DNA of 64,000 nucleotides from Ampelomyces quisqualis (Eukaryota > Ascomycota > Dothideomycetes > Pleosporales > Phaeosphaeriaceae): the NCBI GenBank assembly GCA_018398575.1, contig JAGTXZ010000019.1:1674001-1738000 (forward strand), given 5' to 3'. How positions within the stretch are numbered: the stretch's first letter is position 1; each line of letters opens with the position of its first letter. The translations under genes and the position numbers were made by a program. This document shows, piece by piece, positions 23,615-33,288 of this stretch. A model generated the notes under the pieces. It saw only the letters and a list, made by a program, of their open reading frames with translations. It was not told the DNA's origin and searched no databases.

Positions 23615-24516
23615 TCACCCCATCGTCTCCGCCTCCCTCCCCCCATCCCTAGAATTCCACTCCCGATCAAACACCTGCAAACTCCTCTGCGCAGTCGGAA
23701 CCACATCCAAAGCCTTGATGCTCACTCGATCCTTCTGACCCAGCATAAAAGCCGCAGCATCCGCTACATCGTCAGCAACAAGCGGTTCAAAGCCGTGCAT
23801 GAACTCATCATAACTAGCTTTATCCCACGCCACCCTAGCATGCACATTAGCCGCGACGCTCCATGCCCACATTGTAGCAAGTAGATGCAAAAAAGACACA
23901 CATACCTCTGCCGATGAAACATGGTAGCCACGACGCCCGGTCTCAGCGCCAAAACTTTAATATCCGTCCCCACCAGCTCCGCCCGAAGCACGTTTGTAAA
24001 CGCCTCTTGACACGCCTTGCTCGCGTGATACACCGCCTCGCCCGGGAACGGCGGGACCTCTAGGCCCGTTGTGCTCGTCACGTTGAGAATCGTGCCCTTT
24101 CTGCGGTCTTTCATTTTTCCCTCGTTGAGCGCCGCGTATGTGGCGAACATGTAGCCGTTGATGTTAGTGGATGTCATGGTGATGATGTCAGTGATTTTGA
24201 GGTCGGGGAAGCGCGCAGGGGCGCCGATGGCGAGGCCCGCGTTGTTGATCAGAATGTCGATGTGGGGGATGGATGTGGTGAGGAGGTTGGAGATTGCTGT
24301 TGAGAGGGCGGTGTGGTCTTGTATGTCTACAACTGTGGTGAAGATTTTAAGGTCGGGAATGGTGGATCTGAGATCTGAGGCTAGAGATTTGAGTTTGTCG
24401 CCCGAACGGGCGAAGAGGATGAGGGTTGCTTGTTCGTGGGCGAGGCGGCGGGCGATGGATGCGCCGATGCCGGAGGATGCGCCTGTGATTAGAACGGTTT
24501 GGTCTTTGAGCGACAT
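23615..24516 (-). CDS. short-chain dehydrogenase (YMR226C-like)
   Basis: Exons 24516-23906 and 23834-23615, with a 71-nt GTATGT...TAG intron in phase 2, give 276 aa. Classical SDR: TGASSGIGASIARRL near residue 11 binds NAD(P), LINNAGLAIGAP is the NNAG motif, the catalytic Ser is in LNVTSTTGLE and the Tyr/Lys pair in YHASKACQ. RPGVVATMFH leads into the junction, followed by VAWDKASYDEF and ADDVADAAAFML. This pattern resembles yeast YMR226C, an NADP-dependent 3-hydroxy-acid/serine dehydrogenase of broad specificity. The true substrate is unknown. It lies tail-to-tail with the aquaporin gene, 235 bp away. Confidence 0.88.
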
Positions 24517-25089
24517 CTTGGAGAATATGGTGGTGTCAGGTTGAAGGAGGTGGAATGGGTAGGATTCTAAGAGGTGAGATGTGAGATGATGGGGATATAG
24601 GCATGTAAAAGACGCGGCACGACGAAGACACGGGCAGACGGAACAAAGACGTCAATGGCTTTTGCTGGCAGGAGTTACTCATGAGTTGACCTGATTGGAA
24701 AAGACAGATGGGCGTGATCTTGTAATTCGTGCCATCTGGAGTGGCTTTGTAATTAGAACATCCTACAACTAGTCTACCATATGACGTCATGGTGTTATAA
24801 TGCCCATGTCTCATGGACCCATGTAGAACTGATGAAACTTTTTGAAACTTTTGAAGTCATTACTGCATCGAAAAAAAGAGCTTGGGTATATGCTGAGCGT
24901 CTTGTTAGTCAAGCTTTACTTCATGTAAAAAACTCATCGTGCTTACTGTATTTGCGTTATGCTAATGCGCGCGACATGTCGTATGAATTTTCGTAAATCG
25001 TAATCTGCGCCCTGTTGCTGCACAGGTGAGACTGTATGGAACGGTGACGAAGTAGAGGTTGGTAGCCCTTGATCACATCCTTAGAACCT
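24517..25089. other. intergenic region without genes
   Basis: 573 bp between the SDR start and the SFR1 stop; AT-rich in 24830-25000. No coding or RNA signal recognised. Confidence 0.6.
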
Positions 25090-25965
25090 TCAACCATCCC
25101 ATCGCTGAGCTTCTCTGTTGTATCCGATGAGCTGGAGATCAATGTTCAAAGTCTTGAGCATCATGTCCATTGTGAAGGACTGTCGCACATTAGCATCTCA
25201 GAGAGATATGCAGAATTTACAACTCACATCATCGTCAGCAGCTTTGAAAGTCTCTTCCTCCTTCTCCTCGCCATTCTCTTCAGCCATCTCCGCATACCTG
25301 TCATATGCCTCGTCTCCAATCTCTCCATTCTCCCGTGCCTCTTCCATCTTCTCGCGCTCAGCAGCCCTCTCTTCCTTGTCCCACTGCAATTGTCGATCCT
25401 TGCCCTCTTTCTCTCGTGCTTTCCAGGCGCCTACGCCGCCCATTCGATTTACTTTGTCCCTAGTCGTAGCAAACAGCTCCTCTGCCACCGTACGGCTGAC
25501 AGTTCGCCATTTGTCAATCAAAAGCACCAGGTCGTCGTCTTTTGTGGTTGTCGCAAGGGTGTGGGCTTGTGAGAGGATCTGCATCTCGTTTCTGAGCTGG
25601 ATGATCTCTCGTGTGAGGGCAGGCTTCGTCGATGCTCTTTTCGGCTGTGTTCTAGACGGCGTGGAGAAGCTGGGACGTGTAGGAAGTGGCTTCGAGACAG
25701 GAGGTTGCGGCGGTGCTAACCATGTCGGGGGTTGTGCCGGCGACGCTGGAGAAGCATACGTCGCGGGCCTATTAGAGACATTCGAGTGTATTGTTGCAGC
25801 TTGCCTCGGCGTGGCTGCAGGTGCATGGAGTTCGGGAGGGTCCGAAGAGGGTGGGTCGGAGCCAAAGCCTGGCCTTGTGGGTGTGCGGAACGGCGACTTG
25901 AACGGCTTGTTGAGCGTTTTCGCAGCTTCGTTCAACCGACGGCGCTTCGCTTGAGGGGTCGACAT
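25090..25965 (-). CDS. sfr1: Swi5-Sfr1 recombination complex subunit (Mei5/Sfr1)
   Basis: Partner of Swi5 that stimulates Rad51/Dmc1 strand exchange in homologous recombination. Exons 25965-25228 and 25179-25090 (a 30-codon last exon) are separated by a 48-nt GTGAGT...CAG phase-0 intron; 275 aa. The N terminus has KRRRLNEAAKTLNKPFKSPFRTP, and the KPFKSPFRTP element is the recognisable Sfr1 motif. A Pro-rich linker (about 35-105) precedes a helical region starting at ALTREIIQLRNEMQILSQ and a Glu/Lys-rich coiled coil. The second exon adds SFTMDMMLKTLNIDLQLIGY, the conserved Mei5 tail, which confirms the splice. Confidence 0.85.
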
Positions 25966-26314
25966 TTGCGATTGCAGAAGAGCATTGGAGTCGTCTCAGG
26001 GCCGACGCGATGTGGGGGGTCAGCAAATGATTGTCGCGCGTGAAGGTGGAAACAAGACTAGTGGCTTCGCGCCATCACGTGAGTTGTTCTTTCCACAACA
26101 AGAGCCGATAGACCCTGGTGAACCACCATCGAAGAAGCCAGCTATTGCCCGAGGCATAAGTTGATATACCTACACGAATTCTAGACATTGTTTGTGTTGA
26201 TGACGGCAGTCACTGCAACTGAAGATGAAAACATGGACAAGATGAGATGGCCTATTTTCACACATCACTTCATAGAGTGTAGCAGAGTACATCTATGCCC
26301 GTTTGTAACGCTAT
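25966..26314. other. intergenic region
   Basis: 349 bp between the SFR1 start and GWT1 stop, both on the minus strand; presumably SFR1 promoter and GWT1 3' region. No other signal seen. Confidence 0.6.
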
Positions 26315-27858
26315 CTAGAGTTTGATTGAAACATTCCACATATCCAACCCCACGGCAACACCAGCCACAGCAGCCGTGTAAACACCCAGTACGCCCATAC
26401 TCTGTAGCACCCCCATATGTAGCGTCGGCATCGTCATGTTAACCAATCCCGTCAATAGATTCGCTACCAGAAAAACCGCTAGACCGTTGCGATTGAACGC
26501 ATGCAACACCGTACTCGTAGCTTCCCTAGTCTTTTGATTCTCGTCTACTGCCGATGAGGGAGTTTTGTGCAGGTGAGGGAAAAGTAGCGTTTCGATGGCG
26601 CAGCAAATTGTGATTTGGTAGCTGTTGAATGACGAGACCCAGAGGAAATACGGGAGATTGGCGATGCGGCGGGATACGGACAGGCGGAGGCCGTAGTATG
26701 ATGTTGAGAAGTAGAATAGTGCGGTCCAAACGAGTGATGCGATGGCTAGTCTGCCTAGCATCGTCTTGCGCAGGAAGTCAACAGGCGAAGCATCCTTCGG
26801 AAGAGGAACTTGTCGCGGCAGGGCAATGGAGCCGAGAGATTGGCCTGCGAGGAAGATGGCGAGATAGCCGATGAAGGAGAATATGCCCTCGCGGTTTTGC
26901 GAGAGGAGGTTTGTGCGCGGGGCGATGAGTATGTAGGATCCCAGAGATGTCCAGTCCAGTGCGATTTCGTAGACGGCGGCGAGGAGACAGGACAGGACGG
27001 CGTAGGAGGGGACGAGGTCGAAGGCGGATTGGAAGAGGGCGACGAAGGGGGGGAGGAAGCCGAGGGTGAAGAAGAAGTTCCAGTGTATGCCGTACTCGGA
27101 AACGTGTTCTGCGTAGTCGAGACCTTTGACCGAGACCAGGCGGACGGTGCCGAGGACGAGAAGGGGAATCGAGTGTCTCGTAGAGGTGACCAGACGCTTT
27201 GACAGGGAGGGACGTCTGCCTGCGCCCTCCTTCAGCGCCGACCGCACGGACACGACACCGGCTGTGAAGACGAACGAGCCCACGCCCATGTCCATGAGCG
27301 ATGTGCCCCAGTTCTCTACCTTGGCAAAGCGTCTGGGAAACACGCGGAAGTCGACAGCCAATATGGCCACACACGTGATGACCATCATTGCGCCGCGGTA
27401 GTTGGTGATGAAGGGCTTCACCGGCAGCGCATCAGGCGTCTGTGGCTTGGCGTCGTCGTCCTTTTTATGCCGTCGGGGCACATCTCTCTTGCTGGCGGGT
27501 GCCGGGCTCTCCAGAACGAAGAGTATGGCGGCGGGGAGGAGCAGCAGCAGGTTCAATACCCAAGGCGTGGAGGCGTACATGGTCGTCGCGAACAGCGTGA
27601 CCCCGCAGTTGAGAAGGAAGTCGACGACCAACGAGGAAAGCGCATACGGCGTAAACAGCCGCATGCGCGACTGGACGACCGACCACAGCAGGATGCTCAA
27701 CTGCCGGCTCCAGTCAGTACAACATGCTCCCTACGCGAGTCGCGGGTGGGTGTGTACGGTACAGGCATGGCGAGCGAGACGCTGTTCACGTCGGCGACGG
27801 AGCTCCCGGTGTGGCCAGACACCCAGGCCTCCTTCAGTTGCTTGTAGGTCTGCGCCAT
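26315..27858 (-). CDS. gwt1: GPI-anchor inositol acyltransferase Gwt1
   Basis: ER membrane enzyme that acylates inositol of GlcN-PI in GPI-anchor synthesis; the family is the target of the antifungal manogepix. Two exons, 27858-27763 and 27700-26315, give 493 aa. Exon 1 encodes MAQTYKQLKEAWVSGHTGSS, the conserved start. Exon 2 has LWSVVQSR, the luminal motifs PFITNYRGAMM, NWGTSLMDMGVGSFVF, SEYGIHWNFFFTLGFLP and FNSYQI, with about 12-13 hydrophobic segments. The intron (63 nt) uses a weak GTACCG donor but has a TACTGAC branch site and CAG acceptor; it is the only phase-0 option that joins the two frames. Without it there is an apparent +1 frame break near 27700. Confidence 0.9.
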
Positions 27859-28590
27859 GGCTGCAACAGAGCGTGGGGGGCGCGGTGGACGCTGGACGTT
27901 GGACGACGCGTTGGCCCTGGGGATGCACGGGCCAAGGCGCAACGTCAAACGTCCCATGGTGCTGCTCCACGGCTCCTCCACCCCCACCCTCACGGACATT
28001 CACCATCATCATGGCAACTGCAGCTGTCGTGTCGAGGTGCCCCATCTCCTTGCTCTGTCCAGTGCCCGACTCCAAACATGGCCGTGCTGCTGGACATCAC
28101 CCTCGGAATGTCCGCCTTTCACCTCCACAGAGGGTGCACCTGCTCAGGACCGCTAAGTGAGGGTCAAGAGCCGGGGCAAAATGTCTGAGTCCAAGCAGCG
28201 TCTCTGGCCGCGTCGCGATCAAGTGCTTGCCTCTGCAATCCCTCAATGCTGTCGAGGCAGGTGTCGATGCTCAGTGCCTTCCACCCCAGGTAGGCACAAT
28301 ATTCCCCAACACCTCGTACATCGAGTTGATCATCCTACTCTCTTGGCCCAGTGTCGCCATGTTCCCTTTCACTTCGCGCTCCCTCTCTTTCTGCAGCGCA
28401 CCGACGGTCTCGCTAGCTCCATGTCTGTGCCAAGGCCTTCTGTGTGTTTCTCTTTCATTCACATTCACTGACGATTCGCGCTCCTAGACGCGTCAGCGCA
28501 CACATCTCGCGTCTTGTCCACAGCAAACGACCAAAATACAACTTTCCCACCTGCTCACTTTCCCTTTTCCCACCAACACACCACATCAGC
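27859..28590. promoter_or_regulatory. divergent intergenic region gwt1 / coiled-coil gene
   Basis: 732 bp between two divergent start codons. In-frame codons extend upstream of both starts, but the conserved protein starts are at 27858 and 28591. No specific regulatory motif was recognised. Confidence 0.4.
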
Positions 28591-31137
28591 ATGGCGCCCA
28601 CCTCGCGAATCCCCAGAGCAAGAGGCAGCGCATTGCGCACCCCGGCGACTACATCGCCACGCCAACCGGCAAGTGGTGCTGCTGGACGACCGCTATCGTC
28701 CCAGGCGGCCGCGTCAAGTTCTCGAGACGCACCCAGAGCCGTTGCGCCCCCTCCTGGCCGCGACAAGCCACTTCCGAGCCCGCCTGTCGCCCAGCTCGTC
28801 AACCCGGACTCCCCCGCCAAGGCCCACCGAACTCTGGTGGACGCCGAGGCGGGGAGCCCGTCAGCAGACCAATGGCCCATCATCCGGCCAGAGGCGTCTC
28901 CAATGGAGACAAAACTAACTACTGACGAGAAAGGGCACCAGGTCGAGCAGCAAGAGCAGCAACGCAGTGATGATGAAACATCAACACTGCAACAGACCAC
29001 TAACGCGCCTGCAGGTTCTGGAGTTCCAACTCCAACTGAGAGATCCTCGGGGGTTGTTGAGCCACGTGGGTTGAGCTCAAACAACCCATGGGCCAGCTTT
29101 GTCCACGCCGTCTCGCCAGCGGCCGACGTGGCTGTAAGCAGCCCCCAGGGCCAGAGGACAAGCGCGCCAATGCTGCTGTCGGTGCCTCCGCGCACCAGCT
29201 CCAAGCGAAGCTCGTTGCCGAACCCGGAGCGCGAACAAGCTCTGCCAATTGTGAGGCCTGCGTCTTCGTCATCGCAAGGGGTGCGCCAGACCAGTGGAGA
29301 CTGGCCACCATCCAACGAACCAGGCACACAGGACATCGCATACGAGAAACTGTTTGCGGGTCCAGTAGACGAACAGGGATGGGCCCACAACCCCTCCATC
29401 GGATGGTCGAGCAAGTCAATCTCCTGGAAGCCTGAGCAAGTCGGTAACCGTCCACGCTTATCTATTCACAAAGATGCGTATCCTGTCGTCTTTGAGAGTC
29501 CCGAGAACTGGCCAGACGACTTGGCAGCACCGGTCGCAGATGGCGTCTCTCTTGTCGCCGCTGCTGTAGTCGAACACGTCGAACACGCCGTCGCTCACAT
29601 AACTCCAGACATCGCCACGCCGACGCGAAGCCCTACACCAATCAGGTCGAGCGCAGTTGAGCTCTCTCCAAGCCTAGTCAGTCCCATCCGAGGCATGAAG
29701 CCAGCACGACAGCCAAGCTTCCAGTTCTCACCTCGCAAGCCATCCTCTGTTGTCCCTACACCATCGCCGCTCAGCCATGACATCTTCCAGAATAATCTTA
29801 CAGTGGCCGAGGAGGCTGTTGAGAAAGGCCCACAGCAGGCTGTCAACACGCTCGAGCCAGAGGTATCATGGCAGGAAGTGCTATCAGAAGGACCGCCGCA
29901 CCCGCTCCCATCTGACGCAGTACGTATATCAAGTATGTATACAGATTCCTCGTCTAATATTGAACAGGACCAGAGGGCTACGTCGCAAAATCGATCGGCT
30001 ATCGAGGCGAAAAAGCTGCCTGTGTCGCGCAAGAGTGCTTCATCACGCCCTCCTCGAGGCCCCCCAAGCTGGATGGCGCCGACCATTAGCTCTATCAAAG
30101 CGAGGACCAGCAAAGTTCGAGAGCAGACGAGCTCGCTGCCAAAGACTATCGGACGTAAGCGCCAAAATGGGTCTGCTACCACTTTGGCCTTACACTCACG
30201 GGCCCCTACTGCTCAGTCCAGAAGGCCTTCTGCACTGAGATCTTCAATAACAGCCACACCAATCAGCGAGAAGTTTATGGTGTCTTGTGGTACTCAGACA
30301 GAGTCGGTCTCACCTTCTCCTGTTGCCGGCACTCAGATGCCCACTCAGATCGGCGGTGAGGTGAAAAAGACCACCACACTACGTCTCAAGGCCAAGCAAA
30401 GCATCCGCAATCTATTCCAGAAGAGACACGCTCCAGCCGTCGAGCCAGTACCTACGATGGAAGGATCGAAGCGAACATCTCTTGCCAGCAGCGGCAAGGC
30501 ATTAGCCAAGCGCATCTCCAAGAACTTCTCCAAGACACACCTGCCCGAGGACGCTCCCGAGATCCCCCAGTCTGAGCTCGAGAACCTTAACACACTGACC
30601 AGACGCCGAACCACCGTCGGCTCTGTGGCGGAAGCTTCCTCCACGGCAGCAACCGCACGCACCGCATACCTCCACCCTGCCACAGCCACCATCGTCAACG
30701 AAATCATCGACATGACCAAAGATACAGCCACCGCTTCAATGGAAGGCATGCGTAGCATTGACATTGTTGAGCTCATTGTCGAAATCGCGACTCGCGCCAA
30801 AGAATACCACAAGACGTCTACTAAACTCGGAAAGATCACACGCGAAGCCATCGACTGCAGCAAGGTTTCAGGGCAGTATACGCGTCTGGCTAACGAGTCG
30901 AGGGAGAAGGCACGTCGTTTGGAACAGGAAGCTGTGGAGCATGACCACAGTTCGCGCCAGGCGAAGGATATAGCGGATAGTTTCTTCCTCCAGGCAGGCG
31001 AGTACAGGCGGAAGGCCGAAAACATGGCTGGTGAGATGAGCAAAGCGGATGGAAAGTTGGATGAATTGTTGGAGGACGAATTTGAAGATGACAGGTTAAG
31101 GGCGTTGATGCAGCAGTTGAAGGCGGGCAGGGCGTAG
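28591..31137 (+). CDS. uncharacterised Ser/Pro-rich protein with C-terminal coiled coil
   Basis: Single long ORF, 848 aa from MAPTSRIPRARG; the frame stays open upstream to 28444 but this ATG follows a clean leader. Residues 1-650 are low complexity, rich in Ser, Pro, Thr and Gln, with basic patches such as KKLPVSRKSASSRPPRGPP. From about residue 680 (TAYLHPATATIVNEIIDM) the sequence becomes regular and charged, with heptad-like stretches (YTRLANESREKARRLEQEA) consistent with a coiled coil to the end. No catalytic motif or membrane segment. A consensus-like 48-nt intron (29920-29967) is in frame and stop-free, so two protein forms differing by 16 residues are possible. I do not recognise the family; a scaffold or cytoskeletal role would be speculation. 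Confidence 0.75.
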   Translation: MAPTSRIPRARGSALRTPATTSPRQPASGAAGRPLSSQAAASSSRDAPRAVAPPPGRDKPLPSPPVAQLVNPDSPAKAHRTLVDAEAGSPSADQWPIIRPEASPMETKLTTDEKGHQVEQQEQQRSDDETSTLQQTTNAPAGSGVPTPTERSSGVVEPRGLSSNNPWASFVHAVSPAADVAVSSPQGQRTSAPMLLSVPPRTSSKRSSLPNPEREQALPIVRPASSSSQGVRQTSGDWPPSNEPGTQDIAYEKLFAGPVDEQGWAHNPSIGWSSKSISWKPEQVGNRPRLSIHKDAYPVVFESPENWPDDLAAPVADGVSLVAAAVVEHVEHAVAHITPDIATPTRSPTPIRSSAVELSPSLVSPIRGMKPARQPSFQFSPRKPSSVVPTPSPLSHDIFQNNLTVAEEAVEKGPQQAVNTLEPEVSWQEVLSEGPPHPLPSDAVRISSMYTDSSSNIEQDQRATSQNRSAIEAKKLPVSRKSASSRPPRGPPSWMAPTISSIKARTSKVREQTSSLPKTIGRKRQNGSATTLALHSRAPTAQSRRPSALRSSITATPISEKFMVSCGTQTESVSPSPVAGTQMPTQIGGEVKKTTTLRLKAKQSIRNLFQKRHAPAVEPVPTMEGSKRTSLASSGKALAKRISKNFSKTHLPEDAPEIPQSELENLNTLTRRRTTVGSVAEASSTAATARTAYLHPATATIVNEIIDMTKDTATASMEGMRSIDIVELIVEIATRAKEYHKTSTKLGKITREAIDCSKVSGQYTRLANESREKARRLEQEAVEHDHSSRQAKDIADSFFLQAGEYRRKAENMAGEMSKADGKLDELLEDEFEDDRLRALMQQLKAGRA

Positions 31138-31186
31138 AGGTCAAAGAGTCGACGCAGTGCTTTACGGTCCTGAGGAAGGAGTAGGC

Positions 31187-31396
31187 GTGTACGATTGTAT
31201 CGCGCGTGGAGATTCAAGGGTATCCTGACGTGAGGAAAGTGGTGGACAAGCACCATGAAAGCTTTCAGCACCACATGCACGGTAATTGGCAAGGAGCAGA
31301 GATGGGTGTATAATAGTACCGCGTGTGAAGATTCTAGGAATCCCGGCACGAAGAAAAAGTGGTGGTCAAGTAGCGCAAAGCTATCAGTACCACGGA
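31187..31396. repeat. degenerate tandem duplication downstream of coiled-coil gene
   Basis: Copy 1 starts GTGTACGATTGTATCGCG at 31187 and copy 2 starts GTGTATAATAGTACCGCG at 31306; both continue with an AGATTC block, AAAGTGGTGG, AAAGCT and a final ACCAC block in the same order. Period is about 119 bp, with a few small indels. Transitions outnumber transversions in my hand alignment. Confidence 0.65.
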
Positions 31397-31480
31397 CAAT
31401 GCAGCAGATTCGTCATATCAATCGATTCGTCTTTCCCCACAACCATCCACATATCGTCACAAATACAGTTGATTGTACCC

Positions 31481-31506
31481 CACCCATCCATCCATCCATC
31501 CATCCC
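31481..31506. repeat. CATC microsatellite
   Basis: About five perfect CATC units in the short spacer before the convergent TIM10 gene. Confidence 0.7.
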
Positions 31507-31534
31507 ATGACCATGACCCCCAAAGACCCCAAAT

Positions 31535-32075
31535 CTACACACCAAACATGCCCCCACCCGCCCCCGCCCGTCCCTGCGCCTCCCCCTGCATCTTCTCGCT
31601 AACCTTGACATTGACTTCGAAGAACTTGGCCACACATCGATCCAAGCACACCGACTCGCCTTTATTCAGATCCGCCTCGCGATACGCAGGATCAATGCAT
31701 TTCGCCGTGCACGATTTGAGCAATCTGCGCGTTTCGCACGAGGGTTCGAGTTAGTCGCGTGTGGCGTTTGGCGTGGAGACTTAAGGGGGGGCGTGGAAGG
31801 AAGAGGGCGAGGAAGGAAGAGGGCGAGGAAGGAAGAGGGCGAGGAAAGGAAGAGGGCGAGGAAGGAAGAGGGCGAGGAAGAAAAAGGGCGTGGAAGGAAG
31901 AGGGCGAGGAAGAAAAAGGGCGAGGAAAGGAAAGAGGAAAATATGCGTCTACGTCTGTCTAACAATGTACGTACCGACTGTACATGTCCGACACCATGTC
32001 GATTTCTGCCTCGGCTTGTGCGATTTTCTGCTCAGAGGAGAGTTGCGGGCGGCTGTTTAGGCCGAAGAAAGACAT
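31535..32075 (-). CDS. tim10: mitochondrial inner-membrane translocase chaperone Tim10
   Basis: Intermembrane-space chaperone that, with Tim9, escorts hydrophobic precursors to TIM22 and SAM. Exons 32075-31975 and 31724-31535 give 96 aa, the normal size. The N terminus is MSFFGLNSRPQLSSEQK. The twin CX3C motifs are Cys39-TAK-Cys43 and Cys60-LDR-Cys64, separated by 16 residues, with DLNKGESVCLDRCVAKFFE diagnostic of Tim10. The phase-2 intron (250 nt, GTACGT...CAG with a GACTAAC branch site) is the only unusual part: it is far longer than the window's usual 50-100 nt and is mostly a 16-bp minisatellite. The Gly-rich tail (AGAGGGMFGV) is normal for the fungal family. Confidence 0.95.
31785..31940. 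repeat. 16-bp purine-rich minisatellite in TIM10 intron
   Basis: Unit GGGCGAGGAAGGAAGA on the plus strand. GGGCG recurs at 31789, 31805, 31821, 31837, 31854, 31870, 31886, 31902 and 31918, so there are nine units with spacing 16 (one of 17). On the transcribed sense of TIM10 it is a polypyrimidine tract. Confidence 0.9.
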
Positions 32076-33288
32076 TGCTGCTGCTGTGTGGGGTGGCTGG
32101 TGCGTGCGTGCGTGCGTAGTATAGTCGGCGGAGCAATTCGCTGTGTAGGGGAATGCTGGAGGTTGCGTGCGTTTGTGTGCGGAAGGTTGGGGTCGGTCGG
32201 TGGGCGATGATGTCGGGCGCGCGCTGGGGAGCTTGGGGCTGGAGAAGGGACGTGCGTTGGATTGCTTGTTGTGTGTCGAGGAAGCGTGGAGCACGTGTTT
32301 GTGCAGATTTATGATGGGGGATCTCGTGAGTTGCGTTCGATTGGAAGTCAAGGTCGGCATTTTCTTGTTTGTTGGGCTTTGTCGAAATGCCATCGCTGTA
32401 GACAGGTTGATTGGCATGAATGGACGGCATGCATTACTACTTGTCCATTCTCACCATCTTATGTACCAGTGGATGTACCAGGGGCAAGAGCCAGTTTCGG
32501 CCATCTTACTCCAGTCCCGACACTAAAGTCTTCCATGCATTGCTGTCCACACCATGTACACGAGGGTGGAACACTGTCAACACTTCGCAAGCTACACACT
32601 CGAAACAAGTTTTTCCTTGCATTAACTCGTATTCACGGTTGTAAGAAAAGGAGATGAACAACATAACAATGATGAACCAGCCCTCTTATGTCTCTCATGT
32701 CTTGTCGAAAGCAAAATGTGGCAACGACATGCAGGGTGATACAAGCTCAATCGACCGCCAACATGTCTTCTTCGCCACCTCTCTTTCCAACGAGGCCCTC
32801 CGTTTGTGCTTCCAACGTACATGACCAACAAACGTCAAGTATCAACTCCAACACCCCGTCGTGCGGAGGTAGCGAACGGTTACAACATGGACTTAGCCAA
32901 GCTGGTAGCGCAAAGCAAGCGATGTGAGAAGAACAGCGCCCAGACGCCAGAGAGAGAGATCCAAGTCGAGGAACAAGGTGAAATAAATCCGCCATCCGAT
33001 GCTCCAATAATAGCGGAAAACGATCGAAATCGTAGAATAGGGTATATGAAAGAATTTTGGAGTCGTCCCAAGTGCAGATGAGGAAGGGGATCAGAGCCGA
33101 TTGCTGCTGCAACTTCTTTGAGACATTGTTTATGAGCCAGGAAGCTAGGGTGATCCGAAGAAGGGATTTCGGTGGGAGTCAACGCCCTGCGCTCATTGGC
33201 GAGCGATGTTGACTTCGCTTGGGTGCGACTGAGCCACGAATATCCGAGCCACGAAAATCCGAGGCATGTAAGATTCTGGGGACCCGGA
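32076..33288. other. intergenic region between tim10 and somA
   Basis: 1.2 kb without convincing genes; several ORFs of 60-130 codons overlap in all frames. It contains a GTGC microsatellite near 32100-32117 in the TIM10 leader, and two tandem near-identical 15-mers (GAGCCACGAATATCC, GAGCCACGAAAATCC) at 33231-33260 just after the somA stop. Confidence 0.6.

Noticed and set aside
4197..24516. A secondary-metabolite cluster from SDRs, MFS transporters and amidase
   Set aside because: No polyketide synthase, peptide synthetase, terpene cyclase or P450 is present, and the genes are interleaved with housekeeping genes.
27690..27770. Apparent frameshift in GWT1
   Set aside because: A 63-nt phase-0 intron with a proper branch site joins both halves, so a pseudogene call is not needed.
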